Below the pieces are notes generated by a model, which did no database searches, was not told the origin of the DNA, and saw only the letters and a list, made by a program, of their open reading frames with translations. 64,000 bases of DNA from Dysgonomonas sp. Marseille-P4361. Its GTDB lineage: Bacteria > Bacteroidota > Bacteroidia > Bacteroidales > Dysgonomonadaceae. Where the stretch lies: NCBI RefSeq assembly GCF_900343125.1, contig NZ_OPYL01000003.1, positions 62,001 through 126,000 on the forward strand, given 5' to 3'. Made by a program: the position numbers and the translations under genes. This document shows, in pieces, positions 45,136 through 54,063 of the stretch. Positions within the stretch are counted from its first letter, which is position 1; each line of letters opens with the position of its first letter.

Positions 45136-47544
45136 ATGATATTGAGATACAGCTTCCTTATACTAACTTTTCTACTTGCGGGACAAGCCTTTGCTCAGAA
45201 AATAAAAGTAACAGGGAGAATCACCGACAAGGGCAATATCCCTCTCGAACATGTTACTGTTTCGCAGGAAAACACAACTAATGGAACATATTCTGACAGA
45301 GATGGCAGGTATGAACTTCAGTTAATAAAACAAGATTCAATAAAACTTTCTTTTTCGCTTCTTGGATACCAGAGTCAACAACATATCTTTTTGAGTGCAC
45401 CTCAATCTATTGAAGTAGATATAACACTCAGCAAAACGGATCATGATCTTTCGGAAGTCTCCGTATCAGGATCGAGAAGTTCTATTTTTATAAGGAACTA
45501 CGAATTTCTTAATTCAAACAGACCATCCAATCCTTGGAATAGTCTGGAAGCCATGCTTTCTACTGTTGGCGGCGTAAGTTCTACGAACGAGTTAAGTTCT
45601 CAATATTCCGTTCGGGGAGGAAATTTTGACGAAAACATTGTGTACATCAACGGAATAGAAATATACAGGCCCCTTCTTGTACGTTCTGCTCAACAAGAAG
45701 GACTTAGTTTTATCAATCCTAATATGGTAGAAAACGTTGGTTTTTCAGCAGGAGGATTTAGCTCCGAATATGGAGATAAAATGTCATCGGTACTTGATAT
45801 CACTTACAAGAAGCCTAAAAAGTTTGAAGGAGCTGTTTCTGCCAGCATGATGGGTGGAGATTTATACGTTGGCAGTTCTAATGACAAGTATTCACAAACT
45901 ACAGGTATTCGCTACAAAACAACCCGTTCCTTATTAAATACGACGGATACTAAAGCTGAATTTGATCCCTCTTTTATCGATGCTCAGACTTTTATTACTT
46001 ATAACTTTTCTCCAAAATGGGAGTTAAACCTGCTTGGCAACTATTCTCATAATAGTTACGAGTTTACACCAGCATCAAGAGAAACGACCTTTGGTACATA
46101 TATGAATCCTAAGACTTTCTTAGTTCATTTCAATGGATGGGAAAAAGACTTATTTAAGACCTATCAATTTGCCATGACTCTAAAAGGAAAAGTTACGGAC
46201 CAATTAACCTTAGGATTATCAGGCTCAACTTTTCATTCCGATGAGCAAGAAAAATATGATATTGAGGGCAGATATGAATTAAAAGAAGCCTTTGCCGGTG
46301 AAACATTAAACAACAGCTTTCCTTTAGGTATCGGGACATATCATGAACATGCCCGTAACAGACTAGATGCAGATGTATATACTCTTTCTCATTTTGGAAA
46401 TTACAGACTAAATAAGCATCTTATAAAATGGGGCATTAGTATCCAGAACGAGAAAGTAAAAGACCATATAAAAGAATGGGAAATGAGAGACTCTACCGGT
46501 TATTCCATTCCGAGTAATGGTATTGAAGTAAACCTATTCTCAAGTCTAAAATCGGACAATAAAATATCTTCTAATCGTTTTTCGGGATTTATTCAAGATT
46601 CTTATAACTTCGAGATTGATAAAGGAACATTCATCCTAAACGCAGGAGTGAGAGCAAGTTACTGGGATTTAAACAAAGAAACAATTATTAGTCCTCGTGG
46701 AGCTTTAATCTTCTTTCCTAATGCTATACCTGACCTATCATTCAAAATATCAGGAGGAATCTATTATCAAGCACCATTCTACAAGGAATTACAATATATA
46801 ATCAAAGATCAAAGCAGTGATAAAATCACTCTAAATAAAGATATCAAGTCTCAAAAATCAATACATTTAGTAGTAGGCAGTGATTATTATTTTGGAGGTA
46901 ACACAGAAACACAGACCTCGCCTTTTAAATTATCTGGAGAAATATTTTATAAAAAGCTATCTGATCTTATTCCCTACACTGTAAATAATGTGAAAATACG
47001 CTATACCGGACAAAATATAGCTGATGGACATATTGTAGGAATAGATGCTACTCTGTATGGAGAATTTATTCCTAATGCTGATAGTTGGATTAGTTTATCG
47101 TTTATGAAATCGGAACAAGATATTAATGGTATAAAACTTCCATTGCCAACCGATCAACGGTTCAACCTTGCACTGTTTTATCAAGATTATTTCCCTGGTT
47201 ACGAGCGACTAAGAATGAGTTTGAGAGGTGTATGGTCACAAGGATTACCTGTTTCTCCACCATATTCGGGTTATGAAAATGGCTATTTCAGAACACTCGC
47301 TTATAAAAGAGTTGATCTTGGTTTTGCCTGGCAAATACTAGGAGAAGATTTTAAAATCAGAAATACAAATTCATTTTGTGCTGCATTCAAAAACATATGG
47401 CTAGGATTAGACCTGTTCAACCTTTTTGATATGCAAAACACGAATACTTATTATTGGGTGGCAGATGTACATAATATGCAACATGCTGTACCAAATTATC
47501 TGACAGGCAGACAAATAAACATTAAACTTCTTGCAGATTTTTAA
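45136..47544 (+). CDS. TonB-dependent receptor with carboxypeptidase-like N-terminal domain
   Basis: An 802-residue outer-membrane receptor. A signal peptide ends at AFAQ (residue 21), followed by a CarboxypepD_reg-like domain (IKVTGRITDKGNIPLEHVTV to about residue 100). The plug domain has SVSGSRSS, YSVRGGNFDENIVYINGIEIYRP and the strand FSAGGFSSEYGDKMSSVLDITY. The barrel ends in LTGRQINIKLLADF with terminal Phe. No SusD-like partner is nearby, so a glycan system is not supported; ligand unknown. An alcohol dehydrogenase gene follows after 24 bases and may share its promoter. Confidence 0.92.
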   Translation: MILRYSFLILTFLLAGQAFAQKIKVTGRITDKGNIPLEHVTVSQENTTNGTYSDRDGRYELQLIKQDSIKLSFSLLGYQSQQHIFLSAPQSIEVDITLSKTDHDLSEVSVSGSRSSIFIRNYEFLNSNRPSNPWNSLEAMLSTVGGVSSTNELSSQYSVRGGNFDENIVYINGIEIYRPLLVRSAQQEGLSFINPNMVENVGFSAGGFSSEYGDKMSSVLDITYKKPKKFEGAVSASMMGGDLYVGSSNDKYSQTTGIRYKTTRSLLNTTDTKAEFDPSFIDAQTFITYNFSPKWELNLLGNYSHNSYEFTPASRETTFGTYMNPKTFLVHFNGWEKDLFKTYQFAMTLKGKVTDQLTLGLSGSTFHSDEQEKYDIEGRYELKEAFAGETLNNSFPLGIGTYHEHARNRLDADVYTLSHFGNYRLNKHLIKWGISIQNEKVKDHIKEWEMRDSTGYSIPSNGIEVNLFSSLKSDNKISSNRFSGFIQDSYNFEIDKGTFILNAGVRASYWDLNKETIISPRGALIFFPNAIPDLSFKISGGIYYQAPFYKELQYIIKDQSSDKITLNKDIKSQKSIHLVVGSDYYFGGNTETQTSPFKLSGEIFYKKLSDLIPYTVNNVKIRYTGQNIADGHIVGIDATLYGEFIPNADSWISLSFMKSEQDINGIKLPLPTDQRFNLALFYQDYFPGYERLRMSLRGVWSQGLPVSPPYSGYENGYFRTLAYKRVDLGFAWQILGEDFKIRNTNSFCAAFKNIWLGLDLFNLFDMQNTNTYYWVADVHNMQHAVPNYLTGRQINIKLLADF

Positions 47545-47568
47545 ATCAAATATTTAGACTAAAAAGAT

Positions 47569-48717
47569 ATGGAAAACTTCTCATTTGTCAATCCCGTTAA
47601 AATTATCTTTGGAAAAGATACCATAAAGAAAATCAGCACAGAGATTCCTTCCGGTAGTAAAGTTCTTATTACATACGGAGGAGGAAGCATTAAAGCGAAT
47701 GGAGTTTATCAACAGGTATCAGAAGCACTCTCAGGTTTTGATACTTTTGAGTTCTCGGGTATAGAGCCAAACCCTCATTACGAGACATGTATGAAAGCTG
47801 TAGAGTTGATTAAGCAGAAAGGTATAAACTTTATACTTGCTGTTGGCGGCGGATCTGTTATTGATGCAACTAAATTTATTGCGGCAGCGGCATGTTCAAC
47901 ACAAGGTGACCCTTGGGAAATTTTATCCAAAGGTAGAAAGATTACCAATGCACTCCCTTTCGGAACCGTATTAACTTTACCTGCTACCGGGTCTGAAATG
48001 AATGCAGGAGCTGTTATCACAAGGGTTGAAACTCAGGAAAAACTATCATTTTCTTCTTCTCGCACTTATCCTAAATTTTCAGTTCTAGATCCTACTACAA
48101 CATACTCACTACCAATAAAACAAATAGGCAATGGAGTTGTTGATGCTTTTGTCCATGTTATAGAGCAATATCTTACATACTACGATGGAGATTCATTATT
48201 GCAAGATATGATGGCTGAAGCAATATTAAAAACCTTAGTTATAGAAGGACCAAAAGCTTTAACAGAACCTACTAATTACGATGTCAGAGCCAACCTGATG
48301 TGGGCATCTACATGGGCATTGAACGGATGGATTGCACAAGGTGTACCCGAAGACTGGGCTACACATATGATAGGTCATGAACTTACTGCTTTTTATGGGT
48401 TGGATCACGGACAGACTTTAGCAATCATTCTTCCCGGGCTTATAAATGAACTAAAAGAACAAAAAGCTAAAAAGATAACCAGACTAGGAAAAGAAGTCTT
48501 TGGAATTGAAGAAGACCATGCTATTGAACAAACTATAAAAGCAGTAGAATCTTTCTTTGAGCAAATGGGTGTAAAAACTCACCTTTCTGACTACAATCTT
48601 GACGAAGAAGCCATAAATAAGATAGTAGAAAGAATGAATCAACGCGGTTGGAAACTTGGAGAGTGTCGTAATATAACACCTGATACAATAAAAAGAATTT
48701 TAATCTCTAGAAAATAG
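47569..48717 (+). CDS. Iron-type alcohol dehydrogenase (YqhD/BdhA-like)
   Basis: A 382-residue NAD(P)H-dependent oxidoreductase of the group III alcohol dehydrogenase fold. The nucleotide-binding N-terminal domain has FVNPVKIIFGK and VLITYGGGSIKANG, then LAVGGGSVIDATKFI. Metal ligands sit in the helical domain: the aspartate of VDAFVHVIEQYLTYY with its histidine, then HMIGHELTAFYGLDHGQTLAI. YqhD-type enzymes prefer NADPH and reduce short-chain aldehydes to alcohols, including toxic carbonyls from lipid oxidation. Its physiological substrate here is unknown. It probably shares the promoter of the TonB receptor gene; a terminator follows. Confidence 0.93.
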   Translation: MENFSFVNPVKIIFGKDTIKKISTEIPSGSKVLITYGGGSIKANGVYQQVSEALSGFDTFEFSGIEPNPHYETCMKAVELIKQKGINFILAVGGGSVIDATKFIAAAACSTQGDPWEILSKGRKITNALPFGTVLTLPATGSEMNAGAVITRVETQEKLSFSSSRTYPKFSVLDPTTTYSLPIKQIGNGVVDAFVHVIEQYLTYYDGDSLLQDMMAEAILKTLVIEGPKALTEPTNYDVRANLMWASTWALNGWIAQGVPEDWATHMIGHELTAFYGLDHGQTLAIILPGLINELKEQKAKKITRLGKEVFGIEEDHAIEQTIKAVESFFEQMGVKTHLSDYNLDEEAINKIVERMNQRGWKLGECRNITPDTIKRILISRK

Positions 48718-48734
48718 TAAATGTATTTTTACAA

Positions 48735-48764
48735 AATCCGCTTAAGTTAAATTCTAAGCGGATT
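48735..48764 (+). terminator. Terminator after the alcohol dehydrogenase gene
   Basis: AATCCGCTTA pairs perfectly with TAAGCGGATT around a ten-base loop, followed by ATTATTTG. Confidence 0.75.
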
Positions 48765-48783
48765 ATTATTTGTAGTAAACAAA

Positions 48784-48814
48784 TTTCGTCAATCTAAATT
48801 CTTATATATCTTTG
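48784..48814 (+). promoter_or_regulatory. Promoter of the amphipathic lipoprotein gene
   Basis: TTTC at 48784-48787, a 19-base spacer and TATCTTTG at 48807-48814; the -7 box is exact and the -33 is one base off. Confidence 0.65.
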
Positions 48815-48860
48815 CAATAAACGGACAACGACGATATTCAATTAATAAACTTTATAAAAC

Positions 48861-49481
48861 ATGAAAAGATATTTTCTTATACCTGCAACAATATGTCTAT
48901 TTGGTGCTCTATTATTCAGTTCTTGTGAAGGATGCGTAAAGAAAGTTACAAAAAAAGCGACTGCTACAGGAATGGCTGCCGTGGAAGGTATATCTGAAGC
49001 TGTAAATGAAAATGGAGACAGAGTAAGTGAGAAAGCAACTGATGCGCTTGGCAAAGTAGCTGAAGGTGTAGGTCGTAGCTTAGACCGTCAACTCGAAAAA
49101 CATGCAGAAGACGTAGCAGCTACAGTAGGACGCACGCTTGTTCAAACTGTAGATGGCTTAGACAAAGGGCTAAACGCTCAATACTATGATGAAATATCTT
49201 ATGAAAGTGATTTCAGTTCTGAGGTTGCTCTTGAATATTTCGGAAAAATAAAGAATAAATCAGTCATTGATGCTTATTTTATTATTACCCAAGAAGGGAC
49301 TTATGCTTGCAAGTTTGAATTCACTGATAAAAATGGAAAGACTTTCTTAACAAAAGAATCTGATATCCAAAAACTAAATGATAATAAAAGGTATTCGCGC
49401 GTAAGTTTTGCGCTAAATCCTGAAGAAGAAACAGGCTACTCAAACTTAGAAAAAGTAAAAATATCAGTAAAGAAAAAATAA
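48861..49481 (+). CDS. Unknown lipoprotein with long amphipathic helix
   Basis: A 206-residue lipoprotein with lipidated Cys22 (LLFSSC) followed by ECV-type cysteine and lysine-rich residues. Residues about 30-105 form an Ala/Val/Glu-rich heptad-like helix (SEKATDALGKVAEGVGRSL, KHAEDVAATVGRTLVQTV), as in apolipoprotein-like or coiled-coil envelope proteins. Residues about 110-206 form a smaller beta-rich domain with YACKFEFTDKNGKTFL. I do not recognise a family. It is a single-gene unit with a clear promoter and terminator, probably in the periplasm or outer membrane. Confidence 0.8.
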   Translation: MKRYFLIPATICLFGALLFSSCEGCVKKVTKKATATGMAAVEGISEAVNENGDRVSEKATDALGKVAEGVGRSLDRQLEKHAEDVAATVGRTLVQTVDGLDKGLNAQYYDEISYESDFSSEVALEYFGKIKNKSVIDAYFIITQEGTYACKFEFTDKNGKTFLTKESDIQKLNDNKRYSRVSFALNPEEETGYSNLEKVKISVKKK

Positions 49482-49486
49482 AACTT

Positions 49487-49518
49487 AAGAAAGGATATCA
49501 ATATTGATATCCTTTCTT
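49487..49518 (+). terminator. Terminator after the amphipathic lipoprotein gene
   Basis: A perfect 32-base palindrome (16-bp arms, AAGAAAGGATATCAAT and complement) followed by CTTTATG; the inner bases form the loop. Confidence 0.82.
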
Positions 49519-49550
49519 CTTTATGTATCGGTAAGTATTCATATTTTCTT

Positions 49551-49558
49551 TACTTTTG
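49551..49558 (+). promoter_or_regulatory. -7 box for the basic secretory protein gene
   Basis: TACTTTTG fits TAnnTTTG and lies 30-37 bases before the ATG. Confidence 0.6.
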
Positions 49559-49587
49559 TTACCGAAAATATTTTTTAATTTTTACAC

Positions 49588-50718
49588 ATGAAAACGATAC
49601 TAACTCTTTTAATCTTCTTAAGCTGTAGTTTTTCAAACATCTACGCCAAAGAAAAACCAACAGACCAACCTGAATTAACAGACAACAACCTTGAGACTTA
49701 TTATATAGGGAAGAAAAAGAAAAACCAACTTATATTTAATACAGACTATACTACCCCTGTTCTCAGTTACAGAATCTATTCTTCAGGAGAGCTTCCTAAG
49801 CACGATCCTGCAAATTGGGTATTGAAAGGATCCAATGATGGTAAAAAGTGGACAGTAGTAGATGAACGAAAAGATCAAACATTCTGTTCTCGTTTTCAAG
49901 AGAATTTATATGTTGTTCAAAAGCCCGCTTCGTATAAAATATATATGCTAGAAGCCTCTACAAAAGATAAAGGAGTATTAATTTTGGCTGATGTTTGTCT
50001 ATACGATAAGAATTTAGAAGCAGAATGGAGCAGCTTCATTTACCCTAATATCGATTTTCAGGTACTAGACCCTGAAACAGAAGGAGCCAAATTCTACAAT
50101 AAGCTCGTACAAAATCCTGACGAATATATAAAATATCATGCTAAGAAAGTTGCTGAAATATTATATTTTTCTGCCGACGATCCAATGACTGAAGTAAAAA
50201 ATATAAAATATACACTTGAAGATAAAAAAGGAGTATCAGCAAAAGGAGGAAGTTCTCCCAACATACATATTTTTTACAGCACCCAACACATAGAAAAGTC
50301 TACAAAAGAGTCCTTATTTAAACTGGATTTTGAAACCAGAGGTGTACTCTATCATGAATTAACACATGGATACCAATACGAACCTAAAGGATGTGGAAAT
50401 TACAGTAATAATAAAACATTTTGGGCATGTATAGAAGGTATTGCAGATGCAGTTAGAGCCGAAGCAGGTCTGTTTGATATGAGTACTCGTCGTCCTGGTG
50501 GTAACTGGATGGATGGATACCGCACAACCGGCTTCTTTATTCAATGGATGAAAACAAAAGACCCTGATGCTATTCGTAAATTTCATCGCACGGCAAAAGA
50601 TCTTGATGTATGGAGTTTCGATGCTGCTATCAAGAGCGTATTTGGCGAGAATGAAAGTATAGAAGGTATGTGGAATGAATATCAGGAATTCTTGCTAAAA
50701 GAAGCAGCTTCTAAATAA
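49588..50718 (+). CDS. Secreted metallopeptidase of the basic secretory protein family
   Basis: A 376-residue exported protein with a signal peptide to about residue 20. Residues about 30-140 look like a discoidin-type (F5/8) module: ETYYIGKKKKNQLIF, LSYRIYSSGELPKHDPANWVLKGSNDGKKW and ASYKIYMLEA. The rest matches plant-type basic secretory proteins (PF04450): zinc motif HELTH at 256-260 in LYHELTHGYQYEPKG, then FWACIEGIADAVRAEAG, with WMDGYRTTGFFIQWM. These are proposed zinc peptidases; activity of bacterial members is little studied. No linked partner; bidirectional terminator downstream. Confidence 0.88.
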   Translation: MKTILTLLIFLSCSFSNIYAKEKPTDQPELTDNNLETYYIGKKKKNQLIFNTDYTTPVLSYRIYSSGELPKHDPANWVLKGSNDGKKWTVVDERKDQTFCSRFQENLYVVQKPASYKIYMLEASTKDKGVLILADVCLYDKNLEAEWSSFIYPNIDFQVLDPETEGAKFYNKLVQNPDEYIKYHAKKVAEILYFSADDPMTEVKNIKYTLEDKKGVSAKGGSSPNIHIFYSTQHIEKSTKESLFKLDFETRGVLYHELTHGYQYEPKGCGNYSNNKTFWACIEGIADAVRAEAGLFDMSTRRPGGNWMDGYRTTGFFIQWMKTKDPDAIRKFHRTAKDLDVWSFDAAIKSVFGENESIEGMWNEYQEFLLKEAASK

Positions 50719-50740
50719 ATTCAACAAAACTAAATAAAAT

Positions 50741-50773
50741 AAGAAAGAGCAGGAAAATTTCCTGCTCTTTCTT
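50741..50773. terminator. Bidirectional terminator between two convergent genes
   Basis: AAGAAAGAGCAGGAAA pairs perfectly with its complement at 50758-50773, with A/T-rich flanks on both strands. Confidence 0.9.
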
Positions 50774-50791
50774 GTTAAAGTATTTCTGTTG

Positions 50792-51694
50792 TTATTCTTT
50801 ATATTCTTTTCTAAGACTAACCGTTGTTTCTGAAGGAAAATCATTTGGCACTACTTGTGTTACTTTTCCTGTTGCAGCCCATTCGCTTCCTCTTAATAAA
50901 AGAGTTTGAAATCCGGCACACTGCATCGCTATGTTATCTTCCAAATTACTTCCTGCATGCCCTAACATTGTATGAAAGATACGTCCTTTCCCATATTTCA
51001 CAGTAAACAGAAGAGGTTCTTCCCGTCCTGAACCATTTGTTAAAGTATCGGAATAGGCCGTATACAATAATGTCTCAATATCTCCGGGACCACGCATACA
51101 ATCATAAAGTTCATCTTTAGAGTGTTTCCATTGCTTAGGTAGTCCTTTTATTATTGGATGATCTTCATCCCTTGCTGTTAAAATATATTCATGTTGATCA
51201 CCATGAGAACCGCCAACACCTGCTGAAGTATCTTTTATCAACTCTCCATCTTTCCAGTAAACCCAAGGACCTGACTTTTCATTTCTGTCATTCCACCCTC
51301 CAAGGGCAATTATCTTATTGTATTCATCCCAATCTGTAAAGGCATTATTAGCTGCATGAAAAACCACAACTCCTCCACCCTTCTTTACAAAATTCAGAAA
51401 TCTATCGCGCATTGTTTCCGGCCAGTCATCCCCAACATAATCCAAAACGACCAATTTATATGGTGAAAAATCAATAACAAATTCACTCATATCACTTCCC
51501 TCCGACGGGCTTATTAAACTTTCGACAGAAAAGATATCTGATTTTTCTAAAATCTGCTTAAGTGCAACATGACTCACTTCCCAATTATGGTTATTCTGAC
51601 CTGTAATAATAAGTGTTTTAATTTTTGTGTCATCTTCTGAAGAACACGACAACAAAAACAGAAAGCTAAAACAGAGTAATCCGAAGTATTTCAT
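50792..51694 (-). CDS. ThuA-like lipoprotein
   Basis: A 300-residue protein with lipidated Cys17 (LFLLSC). The body matches the ThuA/trehalose utilisation family, which has a class I glutamine amidotransferase-like fold. Matching segments are TLIITGQNNHNWEVSHVALKQIL, LVVLDYVGDDWP, VKKGGGVVVFHAANNAFTDW, GSHGDQHEYI, DHPIIKGLP and KGRIFHTMLGHAG. ThuA proteins are associated with disaccharide metabolism, but biochemical roles are poorly known; similar lipoproteins often accompany DUF1080 proteins in Bacteroidota, though here the DUF1080 gene is over 20 kb away. It is a single gene, transcribed leftward. Confidence 0.88.
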   Translation of the reverse strand: MKYFGLLCFSFLFLLSCSSEDDTKIKTLIITGQNNHNWEVSHVALKQILEKSDIFSVESLISPSEGSDMSEFVIDFSPYKLVVLDYVGDDWPETMRDRFLNFVKKGGGVVVFHAANNAFTDWDEYNKIIALGGWNDRNEKSGPWVYWKDGELIKDTSAGVGGSHGDQHEYILTARDEDHPIIKGLPKQWKHSKDELYDCMRGPGDIETLLYTAYSDTLTNGSGREEPLLFTVKYGKGRIFHTMLGHAGSNLEDNIAMQCAGFQTLLLRGSEWAATGKVTQVVPNDFPSETTVSLRKEYKE

Positions 51695-51739
51695 TATTTT
51701 CAGGGTTTTAGATATAAAAGATAAAACAAAGCAAATAGC

Positions 51740-51777
51740 TTTGATAGCTTTAATTCACAATCTTTAAAACTATCAAA
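51740..51777. repeat. Imperfect inverted repeat upstream of the ThuA gene
   Basis: TTTGATAG-C-TTTAA pairs with TTAAA-A-CTATCAAA (13 pairs, one mismatch) around a short loop, 46-83 bases before the ThuA ATG. It could be an operator or leader hairpin. Confidence 0.4.
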
Positions 51778-51950
51778 AACAGCACAAATAAAAGAATTAA
51801 ACATCAGTATTCTGCATTTATTCTCCATTTGATATTATAAAGGTATAAAGATATCTTTTAAAATTTCATTTCTAAACGATTTTTCGCTATATTCTTTTAT
51901 TCGCAATAAAGAATTCTGTGCTTTTTTACCGAAAATTAAACGATAAAAAC

Positions 51951-51981
51951 TTTACTAAGCGAACAAAATAGCTTATTTTTG
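51951..51981 (+). promoter_or_regulatory. Promoter of mutAB
   Basis: TTTA at 51951-51954, a 19-base spacer and TATTTTTG at 51974-51981; the -7 box is exact. It implies a leader of about 125 bases. Confidence 0.6.
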
Positions 51982-52114
51982 TATGGTTTTTAAAACTAGA
52001 TAACTATTTGAAAATAAGCGCATATAAATATTATTTATAAGAGTATAAAAATAGTATATACAATCAACTGCAAATCAATAAAATAACCTATATATTAAAC
52101 AATTAAATTAAATC

Positions 52115-54001
52115 ATGGCTAATCAAAAAGAAAAGCTTTTCTCAGATTTTCCACCAGTTTCTACCGAAGAGTGGATGGCAAAAATTACGGCTGACTTGAA
52201 AGGCGCCGACTTTGAGAAAAAACTTGTTTGGAGAACAAACGAAGGATTTAATGTAAATCCGTTCTACAGAAGTGAAAACATCGAAGGCATGAAAGCTACA
52301 GATGCTCTGCCAGGTGAATTCCCGTACATTCGCGGTACTAAAAAAGACAACGAATGGTACACACGTCAAGATATTTGCGTGAAGGATTTCAAGGCTGCTA
52401 ATGCTAAAGCACTTGATGTGTTAAACAAAGGTGTAACATCGTTAGGTTTTAATATCGATGGTGACGACGTAAATGTAGAAAACGTTAAAACTTTATTAAA
52501 CGGCATTTGTCCGGAAGCAGTAGAGTTAAACTTCAGTACTTGCTACCGCAAATCGCTTGAATTAACAAACATCCTTGCTGACTGGTACAAAGCATCAGGA
52601 GCAGACTTGCTAAAATGTTTTGGTTCTATAAACTTTGATCCATTCAAACCTCTTTTGAAAAAAGGACGTGATGCTGAAGGATGGGCAGAAAAAGCTGCTG
52701 AAATAGTAAAAGCGTCTGCTACTCTTCCACGCTTCCGCGTACTAGCCGTTAATGGTTATTCACTAAACGATGGAGGAGCTTACATCTATCAAGAGTTAGG
52801 CTATGCTTTAGCTAACGGAAACCAATTACTAAGCGCTCTTGTAGAAGCAGGATTAGATGCTGGCTTAGTTGCTAAAAAGATCAAGTTCAATCTCGGTATC
52901 GGAAGCAACTACTTCATGGAAATAGCTAAATTCCGTGCAGCACGCTGGTTATGGGCTGAAATCGTAAATGCATACAAACCAATGTGCAAAAACGAATGTC
53001 CTAACAAATCTCCTGAAGGTATTTGTCTATGTGCATCAAAAATATATGTACATGCTCAAACTTCAACATTTAATACAACAGTTTATGATGCTCACGTGAA
53101 TCTACTTCGTACACAAACAGAAGCTATGTCTGCTACTATTGCAGGAGTAAACTCTCTTACCGTACGTCCGTTCGATGAGTCATACAAAACTGCGGATGAT
53201 TTCTCTGAACGTATTGCACGTAACCAACAATTAATATTGAAAGAAGAGTGCCATTTCGATAAGATTACTGACGCTTCGGCTGGTTCATATTATATAGAAA
53301 ACCTTACTAAATCTATCGCTGAGCAAGCTTGGGCATTGTTCCTTGAAGTAGACGAAAAAGGATTCTACGAAGCATTGAAAGCCGGTACTGTACAAGCAGC
53401 TGTAAAAGTTTCTGCTGACAACCGCTTCAAAGCACTTGCTACTCGTCGCGAAGTATTGTTAGGAACTAACCAATTCCCTAACTTCACAGAAAAAGCTAGC
53501 GATAAGATAGTAGAAAAAGAAGCTTGTGGATGTGGATGCAGCAAGGATGCACCTTACATACCTCTACCAACAAGCCGTCTGGCTACTGCATTCGAGGAAC
53601 TTCGTCTTGCTACAGAAAAACACGGTGCACCAACTGTATTTATGCTTACTATCGGTAACTTAGGTATGCGTTTGGCTCGTGCTCAGTTCTCTAGCAACTT
53701 CTTTGCTTGTGCAGGTTATAAAATAATCGACAACCTAGGATTCGAGACTGTAGAAGAAGGCGTTAAAGCTGCATTCGACAAGAAAGCAGATATTATCGTT
53801 CTTTGCTCTAGTGATGATGAATATGCAACATTTGCACCTGAAGCACACAAACTGATAGCTAGCAAAGCTCATTTTGTAGTGGCAGGAGCTCCGGCATCTA
53901 TGGATGAATTGAAAGCTCAAGGTATCGAACACTTCGTTAATGTGAAAACTAACGTTCTAGATACTTTAAGAACATTCAACGCAAAATTAGGAATCGAATA
54001 A
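52115..54001 (+). CDS. mutA: Methylmalonyl-CoA mutase small subunit
   Basis: A 628-residue partner of MutB. It has the same mutase barrel and C-terminal Rossmann-like domain but is catalytically degenerate: the cobalamin-binding DxHxxG motif is absent, where MLTIGNLGMRLARAQFS stands instead. Segments such as SLGFNIDGDD, FNTTVYDAHVNLLRTQTEAMSATIAGVNSLTVRPFDES and ITDASAGSYYIENLT mark the family. A cysteine-rich insert (ACGCGCSKD) near residue 470 joins the domains. Codon use is noticeably more biased than in neighbours, suggesting strong expression. The heterodimer works in succinate/propionate interconversion. mutB follows after 62 bases. Confidence 0.95.
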   Translation: MANQKEKLFSDFPPVSTEEWMAKITADLKGADFEKKLVWRTNEGFNVNPFYRSENIEGMKATDALPGEFPYIRGTKKDNEWYTRQDICVKDFKAANAKALDVLNKGVTSLGFNIDGDDVNVENVKTLLNGICPEAVELNFSTCYRKSLELTNILADWYKASGADLLKCFGSINFDPFKPLLKKGRDAEGWAEKAAEIVKASATLPRFRVLAVNGYSLNDGGAYIYQELGYALANGNQLLSALVEAGLDAGLVAKKIKFNLGIGSNYFMEIAKFRAARWLWAEIVNAYKPMCKNECPNKSPEGICLCASKIYVHAQTSTFNTTVYDAHVNLLRTQTEAMSATIAGVNSLTVRPFDESYKTADDFSERIARNQQLILKEECHFDKITDASAGSYYIENLTKSIAEQAWALFLEVDEKGFYEALKAGTVQAAVKVSADNRFKALATRREVLLGTNQFPNFTEKASDKIVEKEACGCGCSKDAPYIPLPTSRLATAFEELRLATEKHGAPTVFMLTIGNLGMRLARAQFSSNFFACAGYKIIDNLGFETVEEGVKAAFDKKADIIVLCSSDDEYATFAPEAHKLIASKAHFVVAGAPASMDELKAQGIEHFVNVKTNVLDTLRTFNAKLGIE

Positions 54002-54063
54002 TTTGTAACTAAAATCATTAGCAAATTAGCAAGCTTATTCGCTAACAGCTAAAACAAGAAAAT

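Larger units (their letters stand above)
51695..52114. other. Divergent intergenic region, ThuA gene / mutAB
   Basis: These 420 very AT-rich bases contain no credible ORF. They hold an imperfect hairpin at 51740-51777 upstream of the ThuA gene and a promoter for mutAB at 51951-51981 with a long leader of about 125 bases. No cobalamin riboswitch elements are visible. Confidence 0.6.

Noticed and set aside
45136-47544. Polysaccharide utilisation locus
   Set aside because: The receptor has no SusD partner, glycoside hydrolase or hybrid sensor nearby.
27936-51694. DUF1080 and ThuA lipoproteins as one keto-sugar pathway
   Set aside because: The genes are more than 20 kb apart with no linked oxidoreductase or transporter, so the window gives no support.
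51982-52114. Cobalamin riboswitch before mutA
   Set aside because: No B12-box-like sequence or compact multi-stem fold can be seen in the leader.
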